Shown piece by piece: positions 56,426 through 64,000 of a stretch of DNA of 64,000 bases. The notes under the pieces are model-generated. The model was given only the letters and a program-made list of their open reading frames with translations, had not been told where the DNA came from and made no database searches. This stretch comes from Streptomyces cyaneogriseus subsp. noncyanogenus (lineage in GTDB: Bacteria > Actinomycetota > Actinomycetes > Streptomycetales > Streptomycetaceae). The position numbers were made by a program, and so were the translations under genes. The DNA is taken from assembly GCF_000931445.1 (NCBI RefSeq), contig NZ_CP010849.1, forward strand, positions 7,564,001 to 7,628,000. Direction: 5' to 3'. The stretch's first letter is position 1. Each line of letters opens with the position of its first letter.

Positions 56426-58012
56426 TCAGTCCTGCCGCCAGTCCGGCGGCTCGCCCAGCAGCGTGCGGACGGCGGCCAGGGCGGTGTCCCGGTCGCCGGG
56501 GACCAGCCCGATCCGGGTGCGCCGGTCCAGCAGGTCGGACTCGTCGAGGGCCCCTTCGTGGCGAACCGCCCACAGCAGCTCGGCCCCGGTGACGGGATGT
56601 CCCGGCAGGAGCGGCTCGCCGAGCCGGGGGTCCCGTCCGGCCAGCGCGTGGACGTCCGGCGCCTCGGTGCCGTAGCGCCGGACCAGGCGGCGCGGTGCCC
56701 GCAGCGCGCCGAGGACACGGGGCGGCGCCGCGCCGACGAGCGGGAGCCGCGCGGTGGAGGAGGGGCCCGCACGGAGGCGGCGGGCCGTGACGGCGGCGTC
56801 CACGGCGTCCTCGGCCATGCGGCGGTACGTGGTGAGCTTGCCGCCGACCACGGTGATCACACCGTCCGGCGAGGTGAGGACGGCGTGCCGGCGGGAGATG
56901 TCCGCGGTGCGGGGACCGCCTTCGGCCCGCCGCGCGGACCCGGTGTCCAGCAGGGGCCGCAGCCCCGCGAACGCGCCCACGACGTCGTCGCGGTGGACGG
57001 GGACGTCCAGGACGGAGTCGAGGACGTCCAGCAGGAAGCCGATGTCCGTCTCGGGTGCCTCCGGGACGTCCGGGACGTCGCCGTCCACGGGTTCGTCGGT
57101 GAGCCCCACGTAGACCCGTCCGTCGCCCTGGGGCAGGACGAGGACGAAGCGGTTGGTCTCCCCGGGGACCGGGATGTGCAGGCCGGCGGGGAGGGGGCCC
57201 AGGCGGTCCGAGCGGAGCACGAGGTGGGTGCCGCGGGAGGGGCGGATGCGGATGCCGTCCACCAGGTCGCCGGCCCACACCCCCGAGGCGTTGATCACCG
57301 CGCGGGCGCGGATCTCGCCCTCCTCCCCGGTGAGTTCGTCGCGGACCCGGGCGCCGGTCCCGGTCAGTTCCAGCGCCCGTACCCGGGTCAGGACCCGGGC
57401 GCCGTGCGCGGCGGCGGTCCGGGCGAGCGCGGTCACCAGCCGGGCGTCGTCGGTGAGCCGGCCGTCCCAGGACAGCAGGCCGCCGCGCATCCCGGCGGGA
57501 CGCAGCGCCGGGGCGAGACGGCGGGTCCGAGCGGCGGACAGCCTGCGGGGCGCGGGCAGGGTGGCGCGGGCCGTACGGGCGGCCAGGCGCAGGGCGTCAC
57601 CGGCCCGGAACCCGGCCCAGGCCAGCGCCGCCTGGCCACGGGAGACCAAGGGGGTGAGGGGCAGGACGAACGGCTGGGCGCGCACCAGGTGCGGCGCGGT
57701 GCGCTCCATCAGCACACCCCGCTCCACCGCGCTCTCGTGGGCGACGTCGAACTGGGCGGAGGCGAGGTAGCGCAGCCCGCCGTGGACCAGCTTGGAACTC
57801 CAGCGGGAGGTGCCGAAGGCCAGGTCGTGCGCGTCGACGGCGACGACGTCCAGGCCCCGGGCCGCGGCGTCCAGGGCGGCCCCGGCCCCCGTCGCGCCGA
57901 GGCCCACCACCAGGACGTCCACGACCGGGCCGCCGACGGCGGCGGTCAGGTCCCGGGCGCGCCGCGCGGCGGACAGCGAGGACCGGGGGGCCGGGGGAGC
58001 GGCGGGGCTCAT
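56426..58012 (-). CDS. glpD: Glycerol-3-phosphate dehydrogenase/oxidase, GlpD-like
   Basis: FAD-dependent enzyme of 528 residues that oxidises sn-glycerol 3-phosphate to dihydroxyacetone phosphate. The FAD loop is VLVVGLGATGAGAALDAAAR, followed by FGTSRWSSKLVHGGLRYLA, a GlpD hallmark. VINASGVWAGDLVDGI and RPSRGTHLVL follow, then VVGGKLTTYRRMAEDAVDAA and the C-terminal DAO domain. The ATG at 58012 overlaps the stop of the TetR gene (ATGA), so the two are co-transcribed. No glpF/glpK genes adjoin it, so a role besides glycerol catabolism is likely (see the next genes). Confidence 0.9.
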   Translation of the reverse strand: MSPAAPPAPRSSLSAARRARDLTAAVGGPVVDVLVVGLGATGAGAALDAAARGLDVVAVDAHDLAFGTSRWSSKLVHGGLRYLASAQFDVAHESAVERGVLMERTAPHLVRAQPFVLPLTPLVSRGQAALAWAGFRAGDALRLAARTARATLPAPRRLSAARTRRLAPALRPAGMRGGLLSWDGRLTDDARLVTALARTAAAHGARVLTRVRALELTGTGARVRDELTGEEGEIRARAVINASGVWAGDLVDGIRIRPSRGTHLVLRSDRLGPLPAGLHIPVPGETNRFVLVLPQGDGRVYVGLTDEPVDGDVPDVPEAPETDIGFLLDVLDSVLDVPVHRDDVVGAFAGLRPLLDTGSARRAEGGPRTADISRRHAVLTSPDGVITVVGGKLTTYRRMAEDAVDAAVTARRLRAGPSSTARLPLVGAAPPRVLGALRAPRRLVRRYGTEAPDVHALAGRDPRLGEPLLPGHPVTGAELLWAVRHEGALDESDLLDRRTRIGLVPGDRDTALAAVRTLLGEPPDWRQD

Positions 58013-58662
58013 GGCGTGAGGGTCCTCTCCAGGATGGTCCGCAGCTCCGCGAGGAAGGCGGCGCCGCTCAGCTCGGGGTCGTCCGCGTCGGTCATGGTCC
58101 GCAGGGACAGGGCGAAGGACTGGACGACCAGCAGCACCGACCGTGCCTGCCGCTCGGGATGGGCCGCGCGCACCGAGCCGTCGGCGTGGCCCTCCCGCAG
58201 CGCGTCGGCCAGCAGGCCCAGCAGGGCTTCCTGGCTCGCCCCGCGCCGGTCCAGCACATAGGGCAGGAGTAGCTCCGGGTCGACGTCGACGATCTTGTGG
58301 AAGAGCGGGTGGGCCCGGAAGGCCCCGACCCCGGCCACGAGGCCCTCGACGAGGCGGGTCCGCGTGTCCGTGCCCGGGCGCCGCCCGGGCATCGCCCCGG
58401 TGGCCACGGCGATCCACTCCCGGGTCATCAGATCGCCGACCAGGGAGCGCACATCGGGCCAGCGCCGGTAGAGCGTCATCCGGGAGACCCCCGCGCGGCG
58501 GGCCACGTCGGTCATGGTCGTCCGGCGGACCCCGACGGCCAGGACACAGTCGCGCACCGCGTCGAGCACCGCGTCGCCGTCCGAGGAGACGGACCGCCCC
58601 GGCGGGCCGGGGCGCTCCGGCTGGTCGGGTTCCTCCGAACCGTTGTGACGAATAGGCGTCAT
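58009..58662 (-). CDS. TetR family regulator
   Basis: A 217-residue regulator. The HTH lies at about residues 30-75 (VLAVGVRRTTMTDVARRAGV, SRMTLYRRWPDVRSLVGDLM). The ligand domain is helical and unassigned. It precedes the glpD-like gene with a 4-bp overlap and is divergent from the alkyl-DHAP-synthase-like gene. An imperfect palindrome abuts its start codon, so autoregulation and control of both directions are likely. Confidence 0.88.
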   Translation of the reverse strand: MTPIRHNGSEEPDQPERPGPPGRSVSSDGDAVLDAVRDCVLAVGVRRTTMTDVARRAGVSRMTLYRRWPDVRSLVGDLMTREWIAVATGAMPGRRPGTDTRTRLVEGLVAGVGAFRAHPLFHKIVDVDPELLLPYVLDRRGASQEALLGLLADALREGHADGSVRAAHPERQARSVLLVVQSFALSLRTMTDADDPELSGAAFLAELRTILERTLTP

Positions 58663-58677
58663 GTGTCACAGTGTAAC
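58663..58677. promoter_or_regulatory. Candidate TetR operator
   Basis: GTGTCAC (58663-58669), one base, GTGTAAC (58671-58677): arms of an inverted repeat matching at five of seven positions when read as GTTACAC-T-GTGACAC. It lies immediately upstream of the TetR start. Confidence 0.4.
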
Positions 58678-58733
58678 GCCCCCTGGGGCCGCGCGGACGG
58701 CATCTCCGACCACGACCGGTGAGGACGACAGGC

Positions 58734-60359
58734 ATGGCAGGCACGACGGACAGGACGGGCACGGACATGCGGTGGAACGGCTGGGGCGACCCGGCCAGGG
58801 CGACGCCGCTGCCCGGCGCCGTGACCGGGCTGCTGCGCGACTGGCTCGGCGTCGAGCCGCGCGACGGGCGGGCCGCCCGCCTGGAGGAGATCGCGGTCAC
58901 CGGACCGGCGCTCGGCGAGGAGGCCCGCCGGGCCCTGCTGTCCGCCGTCGGCGACCGGGCCGACTGCCTGCGGACGGACGCGGAGAGCCGGATCCGGCAC
59001 ACCCGCGGCAAGTCCACCCCCGATCTGCTGCGGATGCGGTCCGGCGACCTCGCCGACACCCCGGCCGCCGTGGTCCTGCCCGGCCACCACGACGAGGTCC
59101 TCGCCGTGCTGCGGGCCTGCGCCGCGCACCGGGTGCCGGTCGTGCCGTTCGGCGGCGGCACCTCCGTCGTCGGCGGGCTCGCCCCCGCACGGCGCGGCCC
59201 CTTCGTCGCCCTGGACCTGCGCCGCATGAACGCCCTGCTCGCCCTCGACCCGGTCTCCCGGACGGCCACCTTCCAGAGCGGCCTGCGCGCTCCCGAGGCG
59301 GAGCGGATCCTGGCCGGGCACGGCTTCACCCTCGGCCACTTCCCGCAGTCCTACGAGTGGGCCACCCTCGGCGGCTTCGCCGCCACCCGATCCAGCGGCC
59401 AGGCGTCCGCGGGCTACGGCCGCTTCGACGACATGGTGCTGGGCCTCACCCTCGCCACCCCCGAAGGCACCCTCGACACGGGGCGCGCCCCGCGCTCGGC
59501 GGCCGGCCCCGACCTGCGCCAGCTCGTCCTCGGCTCGGAGGGCGCCTTCGGTGTCATCACCTCGGTGACCGTCCGCGTCCGCCCGGTACCGCGGGTCCGC
59601 CGGTACGAGGGCTGGCGCTTCGCCTCCTTCGAGGAGGGAGCCGCCGCGCTGCGCCGGCTGGCCCAGGACGGCCCGCGTCCGACGGTCCTCAGACTGTCGG
59701 ACGAGACCGAGACGCTGGTCGGCCTCGCCGACCCCGCGGCCCTCGGCACGGAGGAGGCCGGCCGGTCCGCCGGATGTCTGGCGATCGCCGGCTTCGAGGG
59801 CACCGAGGAGGACACCGCCCTGCGCCGGGAGGGCGCCGCCGCCGTCCTGCGCGAGAGCGGCGGGACCTGTGCGGGCGAGGAGCCGGGACGGCGCTGGGCC
59901 GACGGCCGCTACTCCGCCCCGTACCTGCGCGACTCCCTGCTCGACGCCGGGGCGTTCGCCGAGACCCTGGAGACGGCTGCGTACTGGTCCCGCCTCCCCG
60001 GGCTCTACGCCGCGGTCCGCGAGGCGCTCACCGCCACGCTCACCGGCGCCGGCACCCCGCCGCTGGTCATGTGCCACATCTCCCACGTCTACGAGAACGG
60101 CGCCTCGCTGTACTTCACGGTCGTCTCGGCCCAGGGCGACGACCCCGTGGCGCACTGGTCGCGGGCCAAGCGGGCCGCGAGCGAGGCGATCCTCGCCGCG
60201 GGCGGCACCATCAGCCACCACCACGGCGTCGGCACCGACCACAGGGACTGGTACGCCGAGGAGGCGGGCTCCCTGGGCGTGGCGGCCCTGCGCGCCGTCA
60301 AACGGCGCCTGGACCCGGCGGGTGTCCTCAGCCCGGGCGTCCTTCTCCCCGCCGAATGA
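58734..60359 (+). CDS. FAD-binding oxidase, alkyldihydroxyacetonephosphate synthase-like
   Basis: A 541-residue flavoprotein of the VAO/PCMH fold. FAD contacts are VVPFGGGTSVVGGL near residue 138 and SYEWATLGGFAATRSSGQAS near residue 205. RQLVLGSEGAFGVITSVTVR follows. The C-terminal GGTISHHHGVGTDHR carries the His-rich motif of alkyl-DHAP synthases, which exchange the acyl group of acyl-DHAP for a fatty alcohol to form an ether bond. The ATG at 58734 follows GGTGAGGACGACAGGC. Its neighbours (DHAP-forming GlpD-like enzyme, lipid kinase) fit a glycerolipid role. Confidence 0.88.
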   Translation: MAGTTDRTGTDMRWNGWGDPARATPLPGAVTGLLRDWLGVEPRDGRAARLEEIAVTGPALGEEARRALLSAVGDRADCLRTDAESRIRHTRGKSTPDLLRMRSGDLADTPAAVVLPGHHDEVLAVLRACAAHRVPVVPFGGGTSVVGGLAPARRGPFVALDLRRMNALLALDPVSRTATFQSGLRAPEAERILAGHGFTLGHFPQSYEWATLGGFAATRSSGQASAGYGRFDDMVLGLTLATPEGTLDTGRAPRSAAGPDLRQLVLGSEGAFGVITSVTVRVRPVPRVRRYEGWRFASFEEGAAALRRLAQDGPRPTVLRLSDETETLVGLADPAALGTEEAGRSAGCLAIAGFEGTEEDTALRREGAAAVLRESGGTCAGEEPGRRWADGRYSAPYLRDSLLDAGAFAETLETAAYWSRLPGLYAAVREALTATLTGAGTPPLVMCHISHVYENGASLYFTVVSAQGDDPVAHWSRAKRAASEAILAAGGTISHHHGVGTDHRDWYAEEAGSLGVAALRAVKRRLDPAGVLSPGVLLPAE

Positions 60360-60441
60360 TCCGCCCCCGGCCCGGGCCCCTCCCGGCCCGTGCCCGCCAG
60401 ACTCCCGCCCGGCACCTTCCCGTCAGCCCGGAGGCACACCG

Positions 60442-61323
60442 ATGCGACAGTTCACCGCCGTCGTCAATCCCACCGCGGGCGGCTCCGCCGGCGCCGCGGC
60501 ACTGCTGAGGGTGGCGCGGTTGCTGCGGGAGGCGGGCGCGGAGCTGGAGACCGAGTACAGCCGCAGCCTGGCCCACGCCGGGGAACTGGCCCGGCGGGCC
60601 GGGGAGCGGGGGCGCGCGGTGCTCGCCGTCGGCGGTGACGGCATCGCCGGCCGGATCGGCGGAGCCCTCAGCGGCACCGGCACACCGCTCGGCCTGGTCC
60701 CGGCCGGCCGCGGCAACGACTTCGCCCGCGCCCTGGGCCTGCCCGCCGACCCCGCCGCCCTCGCCGGGGTGCTCCTCGGCCACGAGCCGCGCCCCGTCGA
60801 CACCATCGAGGTCGAGTCGGCCGTCCACGACCGCACCGTAGTCCTGGGCAGCGTGTACGCGGGCGTCGACGCGCTCGCCAACCGCCACGCCAACAACGCG
60901 CGGCTGCTGCGCGGCACCGCCTCCTACTACGCCGGCGCGCTGCGCGCGGTCACCACCTGGCGGGCGGCGCGCTACCGCATCACCGTCGACGGCCGCGTCC
61001 ACGAGCACCGCGGCTACACGGTGGTGGCCGCCAACTCCGGCTACTACGGCTCGGGCCGCCTCATCGCCCCCGACGCCCGCGTGGACGACGGCCTGCTGGA
61101 GGTGGTGATGATCACGGAGGCGCCGCGCCTGCTGTTCTTCGCCCTGATGAACGAGCTGAAGTCCGGCAGCCACGTCCGGCGGCCCCAGGTGCGGGTGGTC
61201 CGGGGCAGCGAGATCCGGGTGGAGGCCGACCGGGAGGTGCCCTACGGCGCCGACGGAGAGGTCGAGGCCGTCCTGCCGGTCACCGCGCGGGTCCTGCCCG
61301 GAGCACTGCGCGTCCTGTACTGA
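60442..61323 (+). CDS. Diacylglycerol kinase-family lipid kinase (YegS-like)
   Basis: A 293-residue lipid kinase. VVNPTAGGSAGAAALL opens the ATP site, VLAVGGDGIAGRIGGAL carries the GGDG motif, and PLGLVPAGRGNDFARALGLP follows. GSVYAGVDALANRHAN and DARVDDGLLEVVMI belong to the C-terminal domain. The ATG at 60442 follows CCGGAGGCACACCG. It lies 82 bp after the alkyl-DHAP-synthase-like gene on the same strand and would phosphorylate a diacyl- or alkyl-acylglycerol or a similar lipid. Confidence 0.92.
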   Translation: MRQFTAVVNPTAGGSAGAAALLRVARLLREAGAELETEYSRSLAHAGELARRAGERGRAVLAVGGDGIAGRIGGALSGTGTPLGLVPAGRGNDFARALGLPADPAALAGVLLGHEPRPVDTIEVESAVHDRTVVLGSVYAGVDALANRHANNARLLRGTASYYAGALRAVTTWRAARYRITVDGRVHEHRGYTVVAANSGYYGSGRLIAPDARVDDGLLEVVMITEAPRLLFFALMNELKSGSHVRRPQVRVVRGSEIRVEADREVPYGADGEVEAVLPVTARVLPGALRVLY

Positions 61324-61366
61324 CCGCCCGGCGGCGGGGCGGACCGGACGTCCGCGGTCCGCGGCC

Positions 61367-61564
61367 TCAGCCGCCGTCGCCGCCCGCACCGGAGCCGCCG
61401 TGCCTGCCACCCGTACGGTGCGCCCGGCGCGCCAGTTCACCGGCACCCGAGGTCACGGCGGCCACCACGCGCACCCAGCGCGGGCCGCCCCGCGCCGCCC
61501 ACACGACGCAGCCGCATCCGGCGACCACGAGCACGAGGACGCCGGACAGTACGAGAACCCCCAT
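61367..61564 (-). CDS. Small single-helix membrane protein
   Basis: A 65-residue protein with one hydrophobic helix (VLVLSGVLVLVVAGCGCVVW, residues 3-22) and a basic, Gly-rich tail. The ATG at 61564 has AGGGGG seven bases upstream. No family is recognised; it may be a small membrane accessory protein. Confidence 0.6.
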   Translation of the reverse strand: MGVLVLSGVLVLVVAGCGCVVWAARGGPRWVRVVAAVTSGAGELARRAHRTGGRHGGSGAGGDGG

Positions 61565-61668
61565 GACGAAACCCCCTGGGACGACGACGGTCCCCGCCAT
61601 CATCCCAGCCACGGCCCGGGCCGACGGCCGTGACGCGCGAAAGTCCCGGAAGCGGCTCCCGGCCCCGC

Positions 61669-63576
61669 CTACGCCTCCTCCCGGCCCGGCGTGTGCGCCA
61701 CCCGCACCGGATCGAAGCGGATCCGGGTGCGCGCCCCGCCGTCCGCCCAGACGACCAGCACCTCCCTGCCGTCGGCCACGACCTCGGTGACGGCGTCCGC
61801 CAGCGGCCCGGGGCCCGGCTCGGCGGCGAGGGCGGCCAGACAGACGTGCACGGAGGTGCCGCCCGCCTCGCCGGACAGGCACGGCACCCGGGCCCAGCGG
61901 GTGCAGGCGGTGCCGTGCGGCGCGCGGAGCGTCTCGGGCTCGGGGTCCCAGCCGTGCAGGCCGTGCAGGGCCGAGACCAGCGGCTCGTCCGGGCCGGTCG
62001 CCCAGCCGGTGTGCGTCACACGGGACCCGGCGGGCGCCCCGGCCACCCGGTGCACCCGCAACTCGTACGGCCCGCAGGCCACCGTCACGCTCTCCACCCG
62101 CAGCCCCGGCACCATCGGGGGACCGGCCGTGAAGACGGGCCGGTGCCAGGACGCCGCCCAGCCCCAGCCGTCGCCGTGCCCCGCCCCGAGGGGGTGGACC
62201 CGGCGCCGCACACTGGATCGCCCCCGCACCCGCACCGACAGGTGGTTGTCCGCGACGTTGCCGGGCGCGGTCGGGCCGGTCCGCGTCGAGTACGCCTGAC
62301 GGCCGTAGTGCGGATCGTCCCCGGCGGCCGACTCGCCCTCGTGCGGCCGGACGTGGTCGCTGCCGTGGTTGTGCAGCCGGACGATGCCGTCGCCGCGCGT
62401 CGCCTGCACGAGCAGCCCGGCCGCCGGCAGGGCCAGCACCCGGTCGGCCTCCTCCACCGGCGCCGGTTCCTCGGTGGCCGTCCACAGCGGATGGTCACCG
62501 GGCGCCAGCAGCGCCACGAACGCCTTCGACGCCCAGTACGGTGACGCCGGACCGGAGTACGGCTGCAAGGTGGCCTCGTGCGGCCCGTGCCAGCCCAGGC
62601 TCAGCAGCCCGTCCGCGGTCAGCGCCCCGCGGTCCAGGAAATGCCGCAGACTGCCGCTCGCCAGCCGGCGCGAGACACCCGGCGCCAGCGGCGTGTGCCC
62701 GGTCAGCGCGCCGAGGCTCACGGCCGCCGAGGCGGCGAACCGGTACGTCAGCGACCGGCCGAAGTGCAGCGGCGCCCCGTCCGCGCCGAACATCAGCGCG
62801 TAGCCCTCCAGATGGGCGCGGAGCCGGGACCCGTACCGGGCGGCCGCCGCGGCGTCACCGGAGAGATGCGCGTCGAGGACCGGATACAGGTGCAGCGCCC
62901 AGCCGTTGTAGTGGTCGAAGGCGCGTCCGTCCCCGTCGGCGTACCAGCCCTCGCCCCGGTACCAGCCCTCCAGCAGCTCCCGCGCCCGCTCCCGGGCCGC
63001 CGCCGTCTCCGCGTCCCCGCGGCCCACCGACTCCAGGAACCCCGCGACCGTGTAGGGGAAGAGGTACCAGTTGTTCGGGGCGGGCGTGTGCCGCAGCGCG
63101 CCGCGCAGCCACTCCTCGGTCCGTTCCCGTACGCCCTCGTCCAGGTGCTTCCACAGCCAGGGGGCGGTCAGCCGCAGACCCAGCGCGACCGACGCCGACT
63201 CGACCATCGGCTGGCCCTGCACGTCGTGGTCGAGGATCAGCGGCCAGGACTCGGTGTCCTCGCGCCCGGGGGAGCGGGTACCGGCGGCGAGGCCGCGCGC
63301 GTACCTCTCCAGCCAGCCGTGCGGATCGGCGCCGTCCGCGCCCGCCACCCGGAACGCGGCGGCCAGGAAGGTCCGCGCGAACCCCTCCAGCCCGTCGGAG
63401 CGCACCCCCGAGCGGGAGGGCCGTCCGGGCAGGTCGAGCAGGGCGCCGCCGGGCGTGCTCCAGCGCCACGCCGCCGCCAGCAGCCCGTCGGCCACGGCCT
63501 CCCAGTGGGCCCGGGTGTAGCCGGTGTACGGGCTGGACCTCCGGTCCGCGGCGGGCAGGTCGAAGGAGATGCTCAT
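61669..63576 (-). CDS. DUF2264 domain protein
   Basis: A 635-residue protein with the N-terminal DUF2264 domain (YTRAHWEAVADGLLAAAWRW, RSDGLEGFARTFLAAAFRVA, PNNWYLFPYTVAGFLESVGR, FDHYNGWALHLYPVLDAHLS), an alpha/alpha toroid related to glycan lyases and hydrolases. The C-terminal half is beta-rich. The family is usually found beside carbohydrate-utilisation genes; no reaction is proven. The ATG at 63576 overlaps the stop of the 2-hydroxyacid dehydrogenase gene (ATGA), so the two form an operon running leftward. Confidence 0.88.
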   Translation of the reverse strand: MSISFDLPAADRRSSPYTGYTRAHWEAVADGLLAAAWRWSTPGGALLDLPGRPSRSGVRSDGLEGFARTFLAAAFRVAGADGADPHGWLERYARGLAAGTRSPGREDTESWPLILDHDVQGQPMVESASVALGLRLTAPWLWKHLDEGVRERTEEWLRGALRHTPAPNNWYLFPYTVAGFLESVGRGDAETAAARERARELLEGWYRGEGWYADGDGRAFDHYNGWALHLYPVLDAHLSGDAAAAARYGSRLRAHLEGYALMFGADGAPLHFGRSLTYRFAASAAVSLGALTGHTPLAPGVSRRLASGSLRHFLDRGALTADGLLSLGWHGPHEATLQPYSGPASPYWASKAFVALLAPGDHPLWTATEEPAPVEEADRVLALPAAGLLVQATRGDGIVRLHNHGSDHVRPHEGESAAGDDPHYGRQAYSTRTGPTAPGNVADNHLSVRVRGRSSVRRRVHPLGAGHGDGWGWAASWHRPVFTAGPPMVPGLRVESVTVACGPYELRVHRVAGAPAGSRVTHTGWATGPDEPLVSALHGLHGWDPEPETLRAPHGTACTRWARVPCLSGEAGGTSVHVCLAALAAEPGPGPLADAVTEVVADGREVLVVWADGGARTRIRFDPVRVAHTPGREEA

Positions 63577-64000
63577 GCCAGGAAGGCCAGCCTTTCGCGT
63601 CGTACGGGATGGAGGAAGCCGGCGCCGGAGGCCCAGCGGGCCGTCTCGGCGAGCGCGTGCTCGGCCAGGCGGCGCCACTCGTTGCCCTCGGAACCGGCCA
63701 GATGGGGAGTGATCAGGGCGTTCTCGCACTCCCACAGGGGGTGGTCCGGGGGCAGCACCTCCGGGTCGGTGACGTCGAGGACCGCCCGGATGCGGCCCGC
63801 CAGGACGGCGTCGGTGAGCGCGTCCTGGTCGACGACCGCGCCGCGCGAGGTGTTGATGAGCACCGCGTCGGCCGGCATCGACTCGATCAGGGCGCGGCTG
63901 ACCAGGCCGCGGGTGGCGGGCAGCAGCGGGGTGTGCACGCTGACGGTGTCGCAGCGGGCGAACAGCTCGTCGAGCCCCACCCGCCGGACGCCGAGACCGG
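63573..64000 (-). CDS. D-isomer-specific 2-hydroxyacid dehydrogenase (5' truncated by window end)
   Basis: C-terminal 142 codons of an NAD-dependent 2-hydroxyacid dehydrogenase; the frame stays open to base 64000, so the start lies outside. LFARCDTVSVHTPLLPATRG is the first visible family segment, INTSRGAVVDQDALTDAVLA carries the substrate Arg, VLDVTDPEVLPPDHPLW holds the Glu/Asp region, and ITPHLAGSEG contains the catalytic His. It overlaps the DUF2264 gene and probably serves the same carbohydrate pathway. Confidence 0.9.
   Translation of the reverse strand, partial: GLGVRRVGLDELFARCDTVSVHTPLLPATRGLVSRALIESMPADAVLINTSRGAVVDQDALTDAVLAGRIRAVLDVTDPEVLPPDHPLWECENALITPHLAGSEGNEWRRLAEHALAETARWASGAGFLHPVRRERLAFLA

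Noticed and set aside
1..64000. tRNA, rRNA, CRISPR arrays, integrases, transposases
   Set aside because: None could be supported by reading; the only element-like sequence is the non-coding MITE-like repeat.

Overview
This is a high-GC (roughly 73%), gene-dense actinobacterial window, almost certainly from a Streptomyces chromosome. Evidence for this includes strong G/C third-position bias, GTG and TTG starts, many 4-bp ATGA/GTGA stop/start overlaps, DUF397/Scr1-type and S-adenosyl-methyltransferase (DUF574) families, mycothiol-dependent enzymes, a SARP regulator with a rare TTA codon, a DmdR-type iron box and several SpoIIE/anti-sigma genes.

Left flank (1-24 kb). A truncated branched-chain-amino-acid-type ABC importer (livG'-livH-livM-binding protein) is followed by a DUF574 methyltransferase, a Scr1-type HTH regulator with a DUF397 partner, a HEAT-repeat protein, an ABC exporter, a GlxA-type AraC regulator, and a compact graspetide (omega-ester RiPP) locus: ATP-grasp ligase plus a 63-residue precursor at 12.1-13.3 kb. 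Next come an unusual 33-residue-repeat membrane protein, a three-subunit molybdenum hydroxylase operon, a mycothiol-dependent isomerase-like protein, an SDR and a YihY/BrkB membrane protein.

Centre (24.8-43.6 kb). A type II polyketide cluster matches the enterocin/wailupemycin (enc) pathway gene for gene. Cinnamate is made by a phenylalanine ammonia-lyase (encP), activated by encH and shortened by encI and encJ to benzoyl-CoA, with encN as a direct benzoate route. The starter is extended by the minimal PKS (encA, encB, encC), reduced at one keto group by encD, rearranged by the flavoenzyme EncM and methylated by encK; encL is an acyltransferase. A SARP activator carrying a TTA codon, a TetR repressor and an MFS pump frame the set. 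The cytochrome P450/ferredoxin pair (encR/encQ) expected after encP is absent from the whole window, so the predicted end product is a 5-deoxyenterocin-type compound unless a P450 elsewhere completes it. A 10-base motif (GAGCAAGGCG) recurs in three cluster control regions, next to heptamers spaced at 11 bp that look like SARP operators. A 198-bp MITE-like element separates the ACP and acyltransferase genes.

Right flank (43.8-64 kb). This holds an iron-box-controlled ferredoxin-NADP reductase, a second MFS pump, a stress/partner-switching block (CsbD, two large SpoIIE phosphatases, an RsbW-like kinase, a STAS antagonist, and sigma-B-like promoters), a membrane-anchored Mrr-type endonuclease, a locus combining a GlpD-like flavoenzyme, a TetR regulator, an alkyl-DHAP-synthase-like flavoenzyme and a lipid kinase, and finally a DUF2264 protein with a truncated 2-hydroxyacid dehydrogenase. 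Strong hairpin terminators lie between most convergent gene pairs. No rRNA, tRNA, CRISPR array or transposase gene was seen.
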